A stretch of DNA of 64,000 bases from Phenylobacterium sp. (lineage in GTDB: Bacteria > Pseudomonadota > Alphaproteobacteria > Caulobacterales > Caulobacteraceae). The stretch covers positions 94,562 to 158,561 of the forward strand of contig NZ_JAUSLG010000066.1 in the NCBI RefSeq assembly GCF_030646615.1, written 5' to 3'. The position numbers were made by a program, and so were the translations under genes. How positions within the stretch are numbered: the first letter of the stretch is position 1; the number at the start of each line of letters is the position of its first letter. The notes beneath the pieces were generated by a model that did not search any database, was not told the DNA's origin, and saw nothing but the letters and a program-made list of their open reading frames with translations. This document shows, in pieces, positions 17,401 to 25,020 of this stretch.

Positions 17401-17767
17401 CAAGCAATACGCGATCTTCAAGGACGTGGAGGACCGGGTCGCCAACCGAAAGGTCGATGGCACGCCCGGCGCCCTCAACGGCAAGCGGCACGCCACCGCC
17501 TATTTCGGAATCATCCGCCTCGCCGTAGGCGACGGGCGCGCGCTTGGCGCGGACGTCGATAGCTTTGCCGCCGCGGCCATCGACATCGACGGCATGGTCC
17601 AGACAGCGGTCGCGGAGAACTCGCTCAATCCTGCAAACGTCGAAGCCGCTATTCGCAAGGCAGTCCTACCGAGGTTGTTCGCCTTGACCGGCCTCGACCT
17701 GGCACGGGCGATCACCGATCAGGTCGTCGAGGTCACAAGGGTAGGGCTCTCTCGGGAGGCGGCGTAA
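14492..17767 (+). CDS. hsdR: Type I restriction enzyme motor/nuclease subunit
   Basis: 1091 residues from a GTG. The N-terminal HsdR nuclease domain has a PD-(D/E)xK site: RPDVVGYVNGIPLLVIEAKR, with E-A-K near 166-168. The SF2 helicase motor has Walker A HTTGSGKS (343-350) and motif II DEGH (454-457), then FTGTPLLKED. LITGFDEPRN-like text (DKLLTGFDEPRNAV) and IQAIARVNR are helicase motifs V and VI. The C-terminal helical domain binds HsdM/HsdS. It cuts unmodified DNA after ATP-driven translocation. Frame is intact. Confidence 0.95.
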   Translation: MTHSPDTAEIYSSHVPALATLVALGWNYMPPAEAMAALGGPQGVLLAPVLVEELRLRTFEYKGKTYPLSTNAIDQIVRELSSPPLNEGLLTANERIYNALTLGVTVTEFVDGKRHSVTVPVIDWARPRANRFTVTEEVELLATGGVHTRRPDVVGYVNGIPLLVIEAKRPDSGNPNKAMVDEGISQMIRNQGQDEIPQLFAYAQLLLSIGMTDGRYATTRTPKKFWARWREEVLDEAHFKQIKNQALETDPREALLRDRLSDVKAHFVSLWSEEQEVTGQDRLLISLCSPERLLDFTRTFMLFDRKAGKIAARHQQYFGIKALLERVRTLRSDGGREGGVIWHTTGSGKSFTMVLLCKALLLDDALKNCRVVVVTDRRDLEKQLAGNFLTGGAFGSGVADKDGAKAKASSGRDLARRIGKGAERIIFTIINKFASASKLPECHNDSADMIVLVDEGHRSQGGENHERMRQALPKASYVAFTGTPLLKEDKTASKFGRIIHAYTMRDAVSDGTVTPLLYEERRPLLDINDAAIDNWFEKITLGLSEKQQSDLKAKYGKKGPVYGSGNRIDLIAWDIAVHFKTNFKDLDLGLKGQIATDSKLSAIRYKKALDATGLVSSAIVISSPDTREGHEEVDEAELPEVLQWWKENVHGDPEAYERQVIEDFSTEGRPDLLIVVDKLLTGFDEPRNAVLYIDKPLKQHNLIQAIARVNRLHEQKKFGLLIDYRGILAELDSALTEYQNLADQTQGGFDIDDIDSLYANVSTEYKKLPALHEALWTIFAGVRNRSDIEQYRQVLVPRYTDDEAGESTDVHQKVREDFYEALTALGMCLRTALATRSFFEDGAFSEAQIATYKRDLKFFSNLRRMAKQDAHETVDFSAYEDQIRKIVDRYVIGEDVVSDGNLLVVNDVAKQAPPEEWSEEKTRNETDIIRTRLTRTIEQDLVEDPYAQRHFSELLKAAIAEASALFDHPFKQYAIFKDVEDRVANRKVDGTPGALNGKRHATAYFGIIRLAVGDGRALGADVDSFAAAAIDIDGMVQTAVAENSLNPANVEAAIRKAVLPRLFALTGLDLARAITDQVVEVTRVGLSREAA

Positions 17768-18492
17768 TGCGCCTGACACTGCGCTATGGCTCCAAGTCCG
17801 CCGACTACGACGTGCGCGAAAGCCCGCGGCTGACGGCCAAGCTACGTATCCATGTGGAGCCGAGCGGCGCCCTCGTGGTCGAGGCGCCGGTCGGCACCTC
17901 GGAGAACAAGATCCGCGCAGGCGTTCAGAAGCGCGCCCGCTGGATCATGGATCACATCAATCGGTTCGAAGATTACCGCCGATACGCCCTGCCGCGTGAC
18001 TATTGCAGCGGCGAGACGCACTTCTATCTCGGCCGTCGGCATAAGCTGAAGGTTATCACCGAGCCCGGCGCTACCCGCTCGGTCAGGCTCATTGCCGGCC
18101 GGCTTGAAGTGTTGGCCCCGGTGGGCGACGCCGACGACGTCAAGCTGGCCCTGCAGCGATGGTATCGCCAACGTGCGCTCTCTTACTTCAATCTGAGGAC
18201 AGCGCGGTTGGCGGCCGAATTGCCGTGGGTCGAGATCGCGCCTCCAGTCAAACTGCTGAAGATGAAGCGGTTTTGGGGGAGCTGCTCTCCGCACGGCGCC
18301 ATCACGCTCAATCCGGCGCTGATCAAGGCGCCGGTTCACTGCGTGGAATACGTCCTCCTCCACGAGCTGTGCCACCTGGCAGAGCACAACCACAGTCCGC
18401 GCTTCTATGCGCTCCTCGATCGCCACATGCCGGAGTGGAGGACTGCGAAGGATGAGCTAGACGGGCTGTCGGAGATGTTGCTGGTCGCGTGA
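17767..18492 (+). CDS. YgjP/DUF45-family metallopeptidase-like protein
   Basis: 241 residues, start coupled to the hsdR stop (TAATG). The C-terminal zinc site is HELCHLAEHNHSPRFYALL (199-217): HExxH with a third His at 209, and it ends with RHMPEW. RFWGSCSPHGAITLNPAL just upstream is the family hallmark (WGSCS). YgjP-like proteins are frequent companions of type I R-M operons; their substrate is unknown. Its operon position implies a role in controlling or assembling the restriction complex, which is inference. Confidence 0.88.
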   Translation: MRLTLRYGSKSADYDVRESPRLTAKLRIHVEPSGALVVEAPVGTSENKIRAGVQKRARWIMDHINRFEDYRRYALPRDYCSGETHFYLGRRHKLKVITEPGATRSVRLIAGRLEVLAPVGDADDVKLALQRWYRQRALSYFNLRTARLAAELPWVEIAPPVKLLKMKRFWGSCSPHGAITLNPALIKAPVHCVEYVLLHELCHLAEHNHSPRFYALLDRHMPEWRTAKDELDGLSEMLLVA

Positions 18493-18498
18493 AGGTTG

Positions 18499-19803
18499 AT
18501 GGGGCCCGTTGAGCCGATAGGAGCAAAAGAGAGTCTCCTGGCAAGCCGACACGTTCTTGAACCATGTGCGTACGCCACTTGGCCGTTGCGCCCCCTCCGA
18601 TATCTCAATCGCGTGCCGAACTTCGAAAGGATTGCCACGAGCCTTCGCCTCGTCGACACCGACTGGAGCCGGGAAATCATGGCGGCAGCCGCGGCTGATC
18701 CCTCCAGATTGCGGATCGTCTCTCCCTTCATCAAGCTGAAGGCGCTGAACCGACTGTTGGACGCCGCGCCCCGCGCGCTGCAAGTTCTCACACGGTTCAG
18801 CCTCGAGGACTTCTCGCGCGGCGTCAGCGACATTGACGCCCTACAGCGCCTGCTCGCGGCGGGGGCCAGGGTCCGGGGCGTGCGCCACCTGCACGCCAAG
18901 CTCTATTTGTTCGGCCAGAGCCAGGCGATCATCACCTCAGCCAATCTTACCGGGGCCGCGCTGGACCGAAATCACGAGTTTGGCGTCGCTTCCGACGATC
19001 TCGCTGTGATCCAGTCGTGCCAAGATTATTTCGATCGCCTGTGGCAACTCGCCGGGCCGGACCTCACCGCCCCCCAGTTGAGCTATTGGCGTAGCAAGCT
19101 CGGGGGTCGGGTGCTGGCAGCCGGTGCAGACATAAAGGATGAGCCTTGGCCCGACTATGGGGCGGACGCGGGGCTCAAGCCCGCTTCCCACACCCCCGTA
19201 GCCATTGCTGGCGCAAACCAGGCCTTCGTCAAGTTCCTGGGTGAGGGCAAGAACAGGATATCGCTGGGCCAGTCCGTGATCGATGAGATCGGACGCTCCG
19301 GCGCGCATTGGGCTGTGGCCTATCCGGCCGCCAAACGCCCGGGAGGCGTCCAGGACGGAGATGTTATCTTCATCGCTCGCCTGACCCGTGACCCATCAGA
19401 CATCGTCGTCTTCGGCAGGGCCATCGCCTGTGCCCATCAACCGGGTCGCGATGACGCGACCGAAGCCGACATAGCGCTGCGCCCTTGGAAAGAGACCTGG
19501 CCCAGATACATCCGCGTTCACGGCGCTACCTTCGTGGCCGGAACACTCGCCAACGGCATATCGCTTAGCGCCCTTATGGACGCCCTGGGGCCCCGATCGT
19601 TCGCCTCGACGCTGCGAAACCTAACTAAGGGTGAGGGCAATCTGGACCCGCGCCGCGCGTATCGGCAACAGGCCGCGGTGCACCTGTCGGAAGAAGGCCA
19701 GCTCTGGCTGGCCGAGCGACTGCAAACTTGTTTCGACACCCACGGGATTGTCCCGCACTTTGAATTGGAGGCCCTGGATTGGCCCGAGGTCCCACAGACG
19801 TGA
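18499..19803 (+). CDS. Phospholipase D-family protein, candidate nuclease
   Basis: About 434 residues from ATG 18499; a GTG at 18613 (VPNFERIATS) is an alternative because the first 39 residues look poorly conserved. One HxK motif is clear: HLHAKLYLF, followed by ITSANLTGAALDRNHEFG, which gives the H-x-K...S-x-N...E pattern of PLD-family restriction nucleases such as BfiI/NgoFVII types. One motif suggests the active site forms by dimerisation. The C-terminal 250 residues are unassigned. It follows the YgjP gene closely and overlaps the HNH gene, so it is probably the seventh gene of the operon. Confidence 0.75.
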   Translation: MGPVEPIGAKESLLASRHVLEPCAYATWPLRPLRYLNRVPNFERIATSLRLVDTDWSREIMAAAAADPSRLRIVSPFIKLKALNRLLDAAPRALQVLTRFSLEDFSRGVSDIDALQRLLAAGARVRGVRHLHAKLYLFGQSQAIITSANLTGAALDRNHEFGVASDDLAVIQSCQDYFDRLWQLAGPDLTAPQLSYWRSKLGGRVLAAGADIKDEPWPDYGADAGLKPASHTPVAIAGANQAFVKFLGEGKNRISLGQSVIDEIGRSGAHWAVAYPAAKRPGGVQDGDVIFIARLTRDPSDIVVFGRAIACAHQPGRDDATEADIALRPWKETWPRYIRVHGATFVAGTLANGISLSALMDALGPRSFASTLRNLTKGEGNLDPRRAYRQQAAVHLSEEGQLWLAERLQTCFDTHGIVPHFELEALDWPEVPQT

Positions 19804-20657
19804 CGCCCATCTCGTCTCCCCCCGCCACTAAGCGGAGCATGAAGCGCGATGAGGCCGCGTGGCGCATTTGGCCCGTGCTGACCAGCCTCGCGAAGCAGCG
19901 TCGCACAATCACCTATTCGGCCCTGGCGGATGTAATCGGCTCTATCGATCACCGCCACGGCTGGGCGCTGGGACTAATCCAGGATTACTGCCTCAATCTC
20001 GACCTCCCGCCCTTGACCATCCTCGTCGTATCAAAAGCCAGCGGCGAGCCCGGCCACGGCTTCGTGGCGCTCGAGGACGACGAGCGCGCAGCCGGCCGGG
20101 GCGCCGTCTGGGCCTATCCGTGGCCAACCTCCAATCCCTTCGACTATGCAGAGAGCGGCGCCGAGATCGACGAACTGGCGAACCGCCTTCGGCGCGAGCC
20201 GCAAGCTGCCGAAGAGGTCTACAATCTGGTCCGATCTCGCGGCGTCTCGCAAATGATCTTCCGTAAGGCGGTGATCGACGCCTACAGCGGACGCTGCGCA
20301 TTTTGCGGGATTTCCTTCAAAGCGTGTCTAGAGGCCGCCCACATCATCCCCTGGGGGCTCGCGACCCGAGAGCAGCGCATCAGCCCCACAAACGGCCTGT
20401 GCCTGTGCGTCAATCATCACCGGATGTTTGACGCTGGCCTGATGACACTAGGCCCGTCGGGCCAAGTAGTCTGCGAAACGGCCAAGGCCGACAGCACTTT
20501 TTCGGACGGTGATCGCAACCTGACGACACGCCTTGAATCCAAGGCCGCCTATCTGCCGCACCGCCGAGGTCTACGGCCGAGCGCTGCATCTCTGGCCTGG
20601 CGATACAGCCACCATGGATGGAACAAGCCGCCATGGTCGCTCCAATATCCCTTGTGA
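19800..20657 (+). CDS. HNH endonuclease with N-terminal helical domain
   Basis: 285 residues from the GTG at 19800 that overlaps the upstream stop (GTGA); a TTG at 19779 or the ATG at 19839 are alternatives. The HNH site is CAFC (about 166-169), EAAHIIPWG (from 178), NGLCLCVNHHRMFD (from 198): both zinc-binding cysteines of the first pair, the catalytic His and the second Cys/His set are present. The N-terminal part (WRIWPVLTSLAKQRRTITYS) looks like a helix-turn-helix. It resembles restriction endonucleases encoded with solitary PLD or methylase partners. Last gene of the cluster. Confidence 0.82.
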   Translation: MTPISSPPATKRSMKRDEAAWRIWPVLTSLAKQRRTITYSALADVIGSIDHRHGWALGLIQDYCLNLDLPPLTILVVSKASGEPGHGFVALEDDERAAGRGAVWAYPWPTSNPFDYAESGAEIDELANRLRREPQAAEEVYNLVRSRGVSQMIFRKAVIDAYSGRCAFCGISFKACLEAAHIIPWGLATREQRISPTNGLCLCVNHHRMFDAGLMTLGPSGQVVCETAKADSTFSDGDRNLTTRLESKAAYLPHRRGLRPSAASLAWRYSHHGWNKPPWSLQYPL

Positions 20658-21327
20658 CGGTCTATCCCGAGTAAGTCCGACAACCATAGCGATGGTTGAA
20701 GCACACCGGCATCTCTAGGAATAGACGGCAACCCGGCCTGGTGGCCCGGTGAGACCTCGAGGGCATGGCTATCTGGCGCAGCCGTATTTGATGACCAGTT
20801 GGGCTATGTTGTAGTCTGCCGCGACCGCCGGTTCTCGTGAACAACGTGGGTTTTGGCGCAGTCGGGCTGTTGAAGACAGTCCATATCCGGCACGCCAATT
20901 GGCTACTTCGACCACGGCGAGCCCCGCAGCGCCCTCGCCTGCCGGCGCCGGTCGTTTGTCTCGGTTTACCTTGCTCTCGGCCACCGCTCTATTCCTCTCG
21001 TCCGCGGTCAACCTTTTTGGACGCGCTGAGCTGGGCTGACACGTTCCCCATGCCCTCGGCGTAGAGCCGGTCGCAAACGCTCAGCCATTCTTCAATAGTC
21101 GCCATGAGGCACTCCGCGGCTGAGCGGTAGCATACCTGCGACGCTGAGAACGCCACATGCCCCAAGACAGCTCTACGCCTTCCGAGGTGGCGCTATCTAC
21201 AATCCGAGGAGATGCGCGAGTTCATCAAGCTGGTGCCACCCAGGGTACAAGATTCTCGGGGTGATTTGGCGATCAGGCAAACCACCAATAACCTCGCAAG
21301 CACTGCTGCCGAGTCGCGGGGGTTACG
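20658..21327. other. Gap of 670 bp, no confident gene
   Basis: No recognised protein. A 38-codon frame on the minus strand (21105 down to 20989) reads MATIEEWLSVCDRLYAEGM then continues to a charged end; it has good composition but is too short to judge. Inverted pieces near 20735-20765 (GGCCTGGTGGCC) may be part of a terminator region for the HNH gene. Otherwise nothing supported. Confidence 0.4.
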
Positions 21328-21984
21328 ATGAGGATGGACGATCACACAAGCGTCGGCCGATCGGTAGAGTTCGGTGATGCGCGGGCGCGTGCTATTGGGT
21401 CCGCGATCGACGGTACGTCGAAAGCGTTCGCGCTTGGGTCTGCCGTAGCACACGCTCAGATACTCTCAGATTTTATCCGCGAAGGCGCCGCGCGCTTGGC
21501 TGAATTAAAAGCGACGCGCCCAGACCTATTCTCCGAGGAAGGGGGATGGGCGCTTGGTGCTACGCGGCGCGCCTGTGCTGAATTAGCGTCTACTTTACAG
21601 TCCCTCGAGGGACTTCTGTCGCTCTATGCGGACGAGAAAGCTCCATCTTGGGAGGCGGCAAGGTCCTCAGAGATTGCACAACGAAGTTGCGCCATGGAGT
21701 TTGATCGTGAATTCCTTGAGATTCTCCGCATCAACATTTACGCCAGAAGATATATGGAAGCAGACGACGACTATAGGGCGCACCTACTTCAACAGGCGGT
21801 TAGCGACATAGCTCGCGAGTTTTTCGGCGCTTACATTCATGCAGCCGACTTAGAGAAAATTCGCCTCACAATGGCCGCACGAGTGAATCGCGCGCCACCG
21901 TCGAAACATCTAGCCGCGAACACGATTGCCTGGACCCCCGAGGAATACCCGGACGGCTATGATGATGATGGATATGACGACTGA
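21328..21984 (+). CDS. Hypothetical helical protein with acidic tail
   Basis: 218 residues (start ATG 21328 or 21334). Mostly alpha-helical composition, no signal or membrane segment. The C-terminus is tyrosine- and aspartate-rich: PDGYDDDGYDD. Not recognised. It stands alone, flanked by 670 and 920 bp without genes, which suggests its own promoter. Codon use is AT-richer than the R-M cluster, consistent with recent acquisition. An acidic C-terminal tail can mimic DNA or bind a basic partner, but nothing here proves that. Confidence 0.5.
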   Translation: MRMDDHTSVGRSVEFGDARARAIGSAIDGTSKAFALGSAVAHAQILSDFIREGAARLAELKATRPDLFSEEGGWALGATRRACAELASTLQSLEGLLSLYADEKAPSWEAARSSEIAQRSCAMEFDREFLEILRINIYARRYMEADDDYRAHLLQQAVSDIAREFFGAYIHAADLEKIRLTMAARVNRAPPSKHLAANTIAWTPEEYPDGYDDDGYDD

Positions 21985-22256
21985 GATGGCGGCGGTGTAG
22001 CCATCTGGGTGTTACTTAGTGCCAGAACCTGGGACCTTTATCCGGATTGCGGGCGAGTGAACACCACACCCTTTCGCGCTCTCACCGGCAGAGGGCTGAG
22101 CGGCAAGCAACGCCTGATTTCCGGTTCATCTTCACCAGTGGACTGACGGCACGGCCATGACGCTCGAAGCGCCAAGAGCTATGACGAAGTCGGAGGTGAG
22201 CCGTGCATCCGGATCTACCGCTGCCCAGATGGACCTCATGGCGGCCATGTGAGGAG
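21985..22256. other. Intergenic, nothing supported
   Basis: About 270 bp between the acidic-tailed protein gene and the repeat cluster. No coding frame with protein-like features and no RNA motif that I can recognise. Confidence 0.4.
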
Positions 22257-22373
22257 TTAAGGAGAACTAAGGCGACTTAAGGAGAACTAAGGCGACTTAA
22301 GGCGACTTAAGGATTCCCGGCAGATAGAAATCTCGCAAAGATCATTCCTTCTCCTTAAGTCGCCTTAGTTCTC
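22257..22373. repeat. Direct-repeat cluster with 24-bp inverted repeat
   Basis: The 20-bp unit GGAGAACTAAGGCGACTTAA occurs twice in tandem (22261-22300), followed by a further GGCGACTTAA (22301-22310) and preceded by GGAGTTAA. The 24 bases at 22262-22285 recur as exact inverse complement at 22350-22373, leaving a 64-bp loop. Each unit contains the palindrome CTTAAG or its variant. The structure could be an origin/iteron site, a regulator-binding array or a very strong hairpin. It differs sharply in composition from the surroundings. Confidence 0.8.
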
Positions 22374-22905
22374 TTGGTGTGAGGAGGCAAGATGTGTAAT
22401 GTAGGCTTACATTACGGTCTTACTCGCCTCAGGCTCGACGGAACGCGCGGTACCCCACGAGGGTTGTTAACGCAGTGTTGACCAAGTTTAGCTGACACCT
22501 CATCGCCCTCATGACGCAGTGGCCATCGACCACGAGAGCGATGTTGTCCCACCAGAGGATTTGATAAAGCCCGGCCGCCCAGCTGGGCTCTTTCGTTTCA
22601 GCGGCTCGAATAGAGCCGCCGCCGAAGATCCAATCCACCGCACAACCGTGCCGCCTATCCATAATTTGCGAAGGCCACAGCCGCCCCCTCATGTCGTTAC
22701 AATTTAAGGTGGGCCTGGCGCGCAGCCCGATGCATCGAGAAGTCAGCTGACGTCAGGTCAGCACCACGAGCGGAAGGTGGCATTGGGGCAGGAAGCGGAC
22801 CTTGGATCGTCCATCGATGGATGAGGGGAAGAACAGCAAATCACAGCTGGTGACGCCGTGTTCGCTCAAGCCTAAGGTCGCGCGAAGTCGTAGAATGGGG
22901 GCTCC
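22374..22905. other. Intergenic, 530 bp without a supported gene
   Basis: Open frames on either strand (for example 22429-22692 minus) have no recognisable motif and no ribosome-binding site. The 3' end probably carries the promoter and ribosome-binding site (GGGGGC before ATG 22906) of the two-gene module that follows. Confidence 0.4.
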
Positions 22906-23580
22906 ATGATCGCCGACGAAATTCGCAAGCGGGTTGCGCGACACTACAAGGAGCCGAGCGACGCCATGCTGCTTTCGGCGCTCGGCAAGGAGCTGGTCTC
23001 TGCGGGACTTTGGCCCATAGAAGGCGAGCGCCGTCCCCTCGCTAAGGTGGTCGAGGAAGTCGCGCCGGAGTTAATCATTCGGGCCGACCCACAGGTAAAA
23101 GCCTTCGTGGTCATCGCGCCCGAGGGCCGAGAAGACATCGTGGAGGCCGCGTTTGCCAAGCGACGCGACGATCAGCTCGTCAAGCGCCTGCCGCGCCCGA
23201 TCCTGCTTGCGTTCTGCGCCGACACCGAGAAGCCAGTCAGTGTGCGTACCTCGCCGCCCTACAGGTATCTGGTTGGTCATCACGACGAGAACGGAGCTGT
23301 CTTGGTGGAACCTGAGTTCCGGCTGCCCGGGACCTATATCGACGATGGCCGCAACCTCCCACCGGAGTTACTCGGGAAGATCAAGGCATGGGCGGAGGCA
23401 CATAAGCTTGATCTGACAGCGCTTACGAACCCGAGCCCGCCACCGACAACGAAGCCGCAGGATAATAAGCCCATCGGCGACAACGCGCTTGAGCGCCTCC
23501 ACGATGCCCAGCCCGAAGACGTTCGTGGCCGTCTGGTCGTGCCGCTCGACATCGCGCTCGCTCTGAGCCGGCTACCCTAG
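22906..23580 (+). CDS. Hypothetical protein with N-terminal OST-HTH/LOTUS-like domain
   Basis: 224 residues. Residues about 1-75 (KEPSDAMLLSALGKELVSAG, LAKVVEEVAPELIIRADP, VKAFVVIAPEG) have the spacing of an OST-HTH/LOTUS domain, a winged helix that binds RNA or protein. This assignment rests on pattern only. The middle (LPRPILLAFCADTEKPVSVR) is beta-rich, then a Pro/Thr-rich linker (about 170-185) leads to a short C-terminal helix. The next gene begins right after its stop (TAG then TTG), so the two are one translational unit. Function unknown; compact cargo pairs of this kind are often defence or toxin modules. Confidence 0.55.
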   Translation: MIADEIRKRVARHYKEPSDAMLLSALGKELVSAGLWPIEGERRPLAKVVEEVAPELIIRADPQVKAFVVIAPEGREDIVEAAFAKRRDDQLVKRLPRPILLAFCADTEKPVSVRTSPPYRYLVGHHDENGAVLVEPEFRLPGTYIDDGRNLPPELLGKIKAWAEAHKLDLTALTNPSPPPTTKPQDNKPIGDNALERLHDAQPEDVRGRLVVPLDIALALSRLP

Positions 23581-24585
23581 TTGGCGAATCGACGTCCACG
23601 TCGCGCGGCCCCGGCGGCAGCCAAGGGGCGAAAGGCGACTTTCGTAATCGCTGGCCTGCCCAAGGCGGCGCTTGAGGAAGCTCAAGCCGCCCTTGAGCAT
23701 CGGTTTCCGCTTGTCGCCTTCTTCGGCAGTCCGTCGCGGCATGCAGATGGAGCGCTCTACTCGCCAGAGGTTGTTGGCAAGCTGCTTGAGGAAGTCGCTG
23801 GCTTTGCGATTCGGCGACGCCGAAGCGCTCCACCCAACCAGGCTTGGCCCGCAACCATCACGCTGCTCTATGTGCCGAGCGCCGACCAAGAACATCTCCT
23901 ATCCGCGTTCGATTTTAGCGTGATGCCCGCGCCCATGGCTGCGCTTGAGGCTTACAACGAGGCGGGCATTCAACACCGCCACGATCCAAAGGCTGTCATC
24001 GCTGCCGCGGCCGAGGCGATGAGCGCGGCTAGCGCGTCTAAGCAGGCGCTCGACGAAGTGAAACAGAGGGTCAATCGCCTGCTGAATGACGGCGAGGTCC
24101 TCCTCCTGCCGCCGGACAATTTTCACCTTGGCGATCGCCGGCTACGGGCGCTCTTCGACGCATATAGACGTGGCGACCGCGCGCCAACCGATCGCTTTCC
24201 TGAGCTGAAAACGGTTCAATTGACGAAAGACGATATCAAGTGGCTGGGCGGCGATGTCAGGCATGCGCATGTGGACACGCGCGGGAACGCCTTCCTCAAT
24301 GCGCACCCGACGGCATACGACGGCGGGACTTGGGAAGTAGACGAAGCCGAGGCAGAACGAACCAAACTGAGCGAGATCCTCCGCAGCCTTTATCGTTTTG
24401 GTGCCGCGTTGCCCGACGGCTTCCATCACGACGTCCAATCTCGAGACGGCTCGCCCTTCAAGAACGAGCTGTTCGACTGTTCACGCCGCGGCGAGCGTGC
24501 ATTCACTGCCCAGTACGTGAACATCTACCCCGACGATGTCGTCCGGCTGGGCAAGGCCCGCACTACGCGGAAGGGTAAAAAATAA
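23581..24585 (+). CDS. Hypothetical partner protein of the OST-HTH-like module
   Basis: 334 residues if the TTG at 23581 is the start. The N-terminus is basic (ANRRPRRAAPAAAKGRKATF). The body has no family I can name: LVAFFGSPSRHADGALYS and PATITLLYVPSADQEHLLSA look like beta-alpha units, AAAAEAMSAASASKQALDEV is a helical stretch, and the C-terminal part ends NIYPDDVVRLGKARTTRKGKK. FGAALPDGFHHDVQSRDGSPF is suggestive of a catalytic or binding loop rich in His/Asp, but that is speculation. No membrane segments. Confidence 0.5.
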   Translation: MANRRPRRAAPAAAKGRKATFVIAGLPKAALEEAQAALEHRFPLVAFFGSPSRHADGALYSPEVVGKLLEEVAGFAIRRRRSAPPNQAWPATITLLYVPSADQEHLLSAFDFSVMPAPMAALEAYNEAGIQHRHDPKAVIAAAAEAMSAASASKQALDEVKQRVNRLLNDGEVLLLPPDNFHLGDRRLRALFDAYRRGDRAPTDRFPELKTVQLTKDDIKWLGGDVRHAHVDTRGNAFLNAHPTAYDGGTWEVDEAEAERTKLSEILRSLYRFGAALPDGFHHDVQSRDGSPFKNELFDCSRRGERAFTAQYVNIYPDDVVRLGKARTTRKGKK

Positions 24586-24587
24586 AA

Positions 24588-24614
24588 CGCCGCGACCTAG
24601 AGCTAGGCGCGGCG
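24588..24614 (-). terminator. Hairpin with flanking A/T run, probable terminator
   Basis: CGCCGCGACCTAG and CTAGGCGCGGCG pair around a 2-base loop with one unpaired base. On the minus strand the stem is followed by a T-rich tract (complement of AAAAAATAAAA at 24578-24587), the classical intrinsic terminator layout. It could stop transcripts coming leftward from 25021-26438, and the stem also lies just after the stop of the 23581 gene. Confidence 0.5.
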
Positions 24615-25020
24615 CATACCCGTGACGACCTATTTCCCACCAGCCGGTCGATAAAGCGCCCGGAAGCGCCGCTCGTCCCGCTTGACCGGAGCCAACACGG
24701 GAGGTTCACCAGGAACCGTCGGATCTCGAGGCCGTAGCCCCGGTGGCTGCCCCTAGCTTGCAACGCTAGGGTCACCACGGTGTGCCGTAGGGCACGATGT
24801 GCTTCAAAGGTAATACGTACCAGCCGTTTCCGAAAGGTGAATTTCGCCGCTCGCTAACCGATGACAGATACGCGCCAAGAACGGCCTTGCCACCGCGCGG
24901 ATCCAGACATTCAGTTCCACCCCTCATGCTGCGCTGCGCAGCTGCCTCCTGGATTTCTCTTCGGCCATGGACTTCGTCCGCTGTTCTGAGCGCCAGAGTT
25001 CGTTGAGGCCATGCTGGAAG
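24615..25020. other. Intergenic, about 400 bp, nothing supported
   Basis: No protein-like frame and no RNA gene recognised between the hairpin and the convergent minus-strand pair. Confidence 0.4.

Noticed and set aside
20989..21105. 38-residue minus-strand frame starting MATIEEWLSVCDRL
   Set aside because: Plausible composition but no supporting context; mentioned only in the gap entry.
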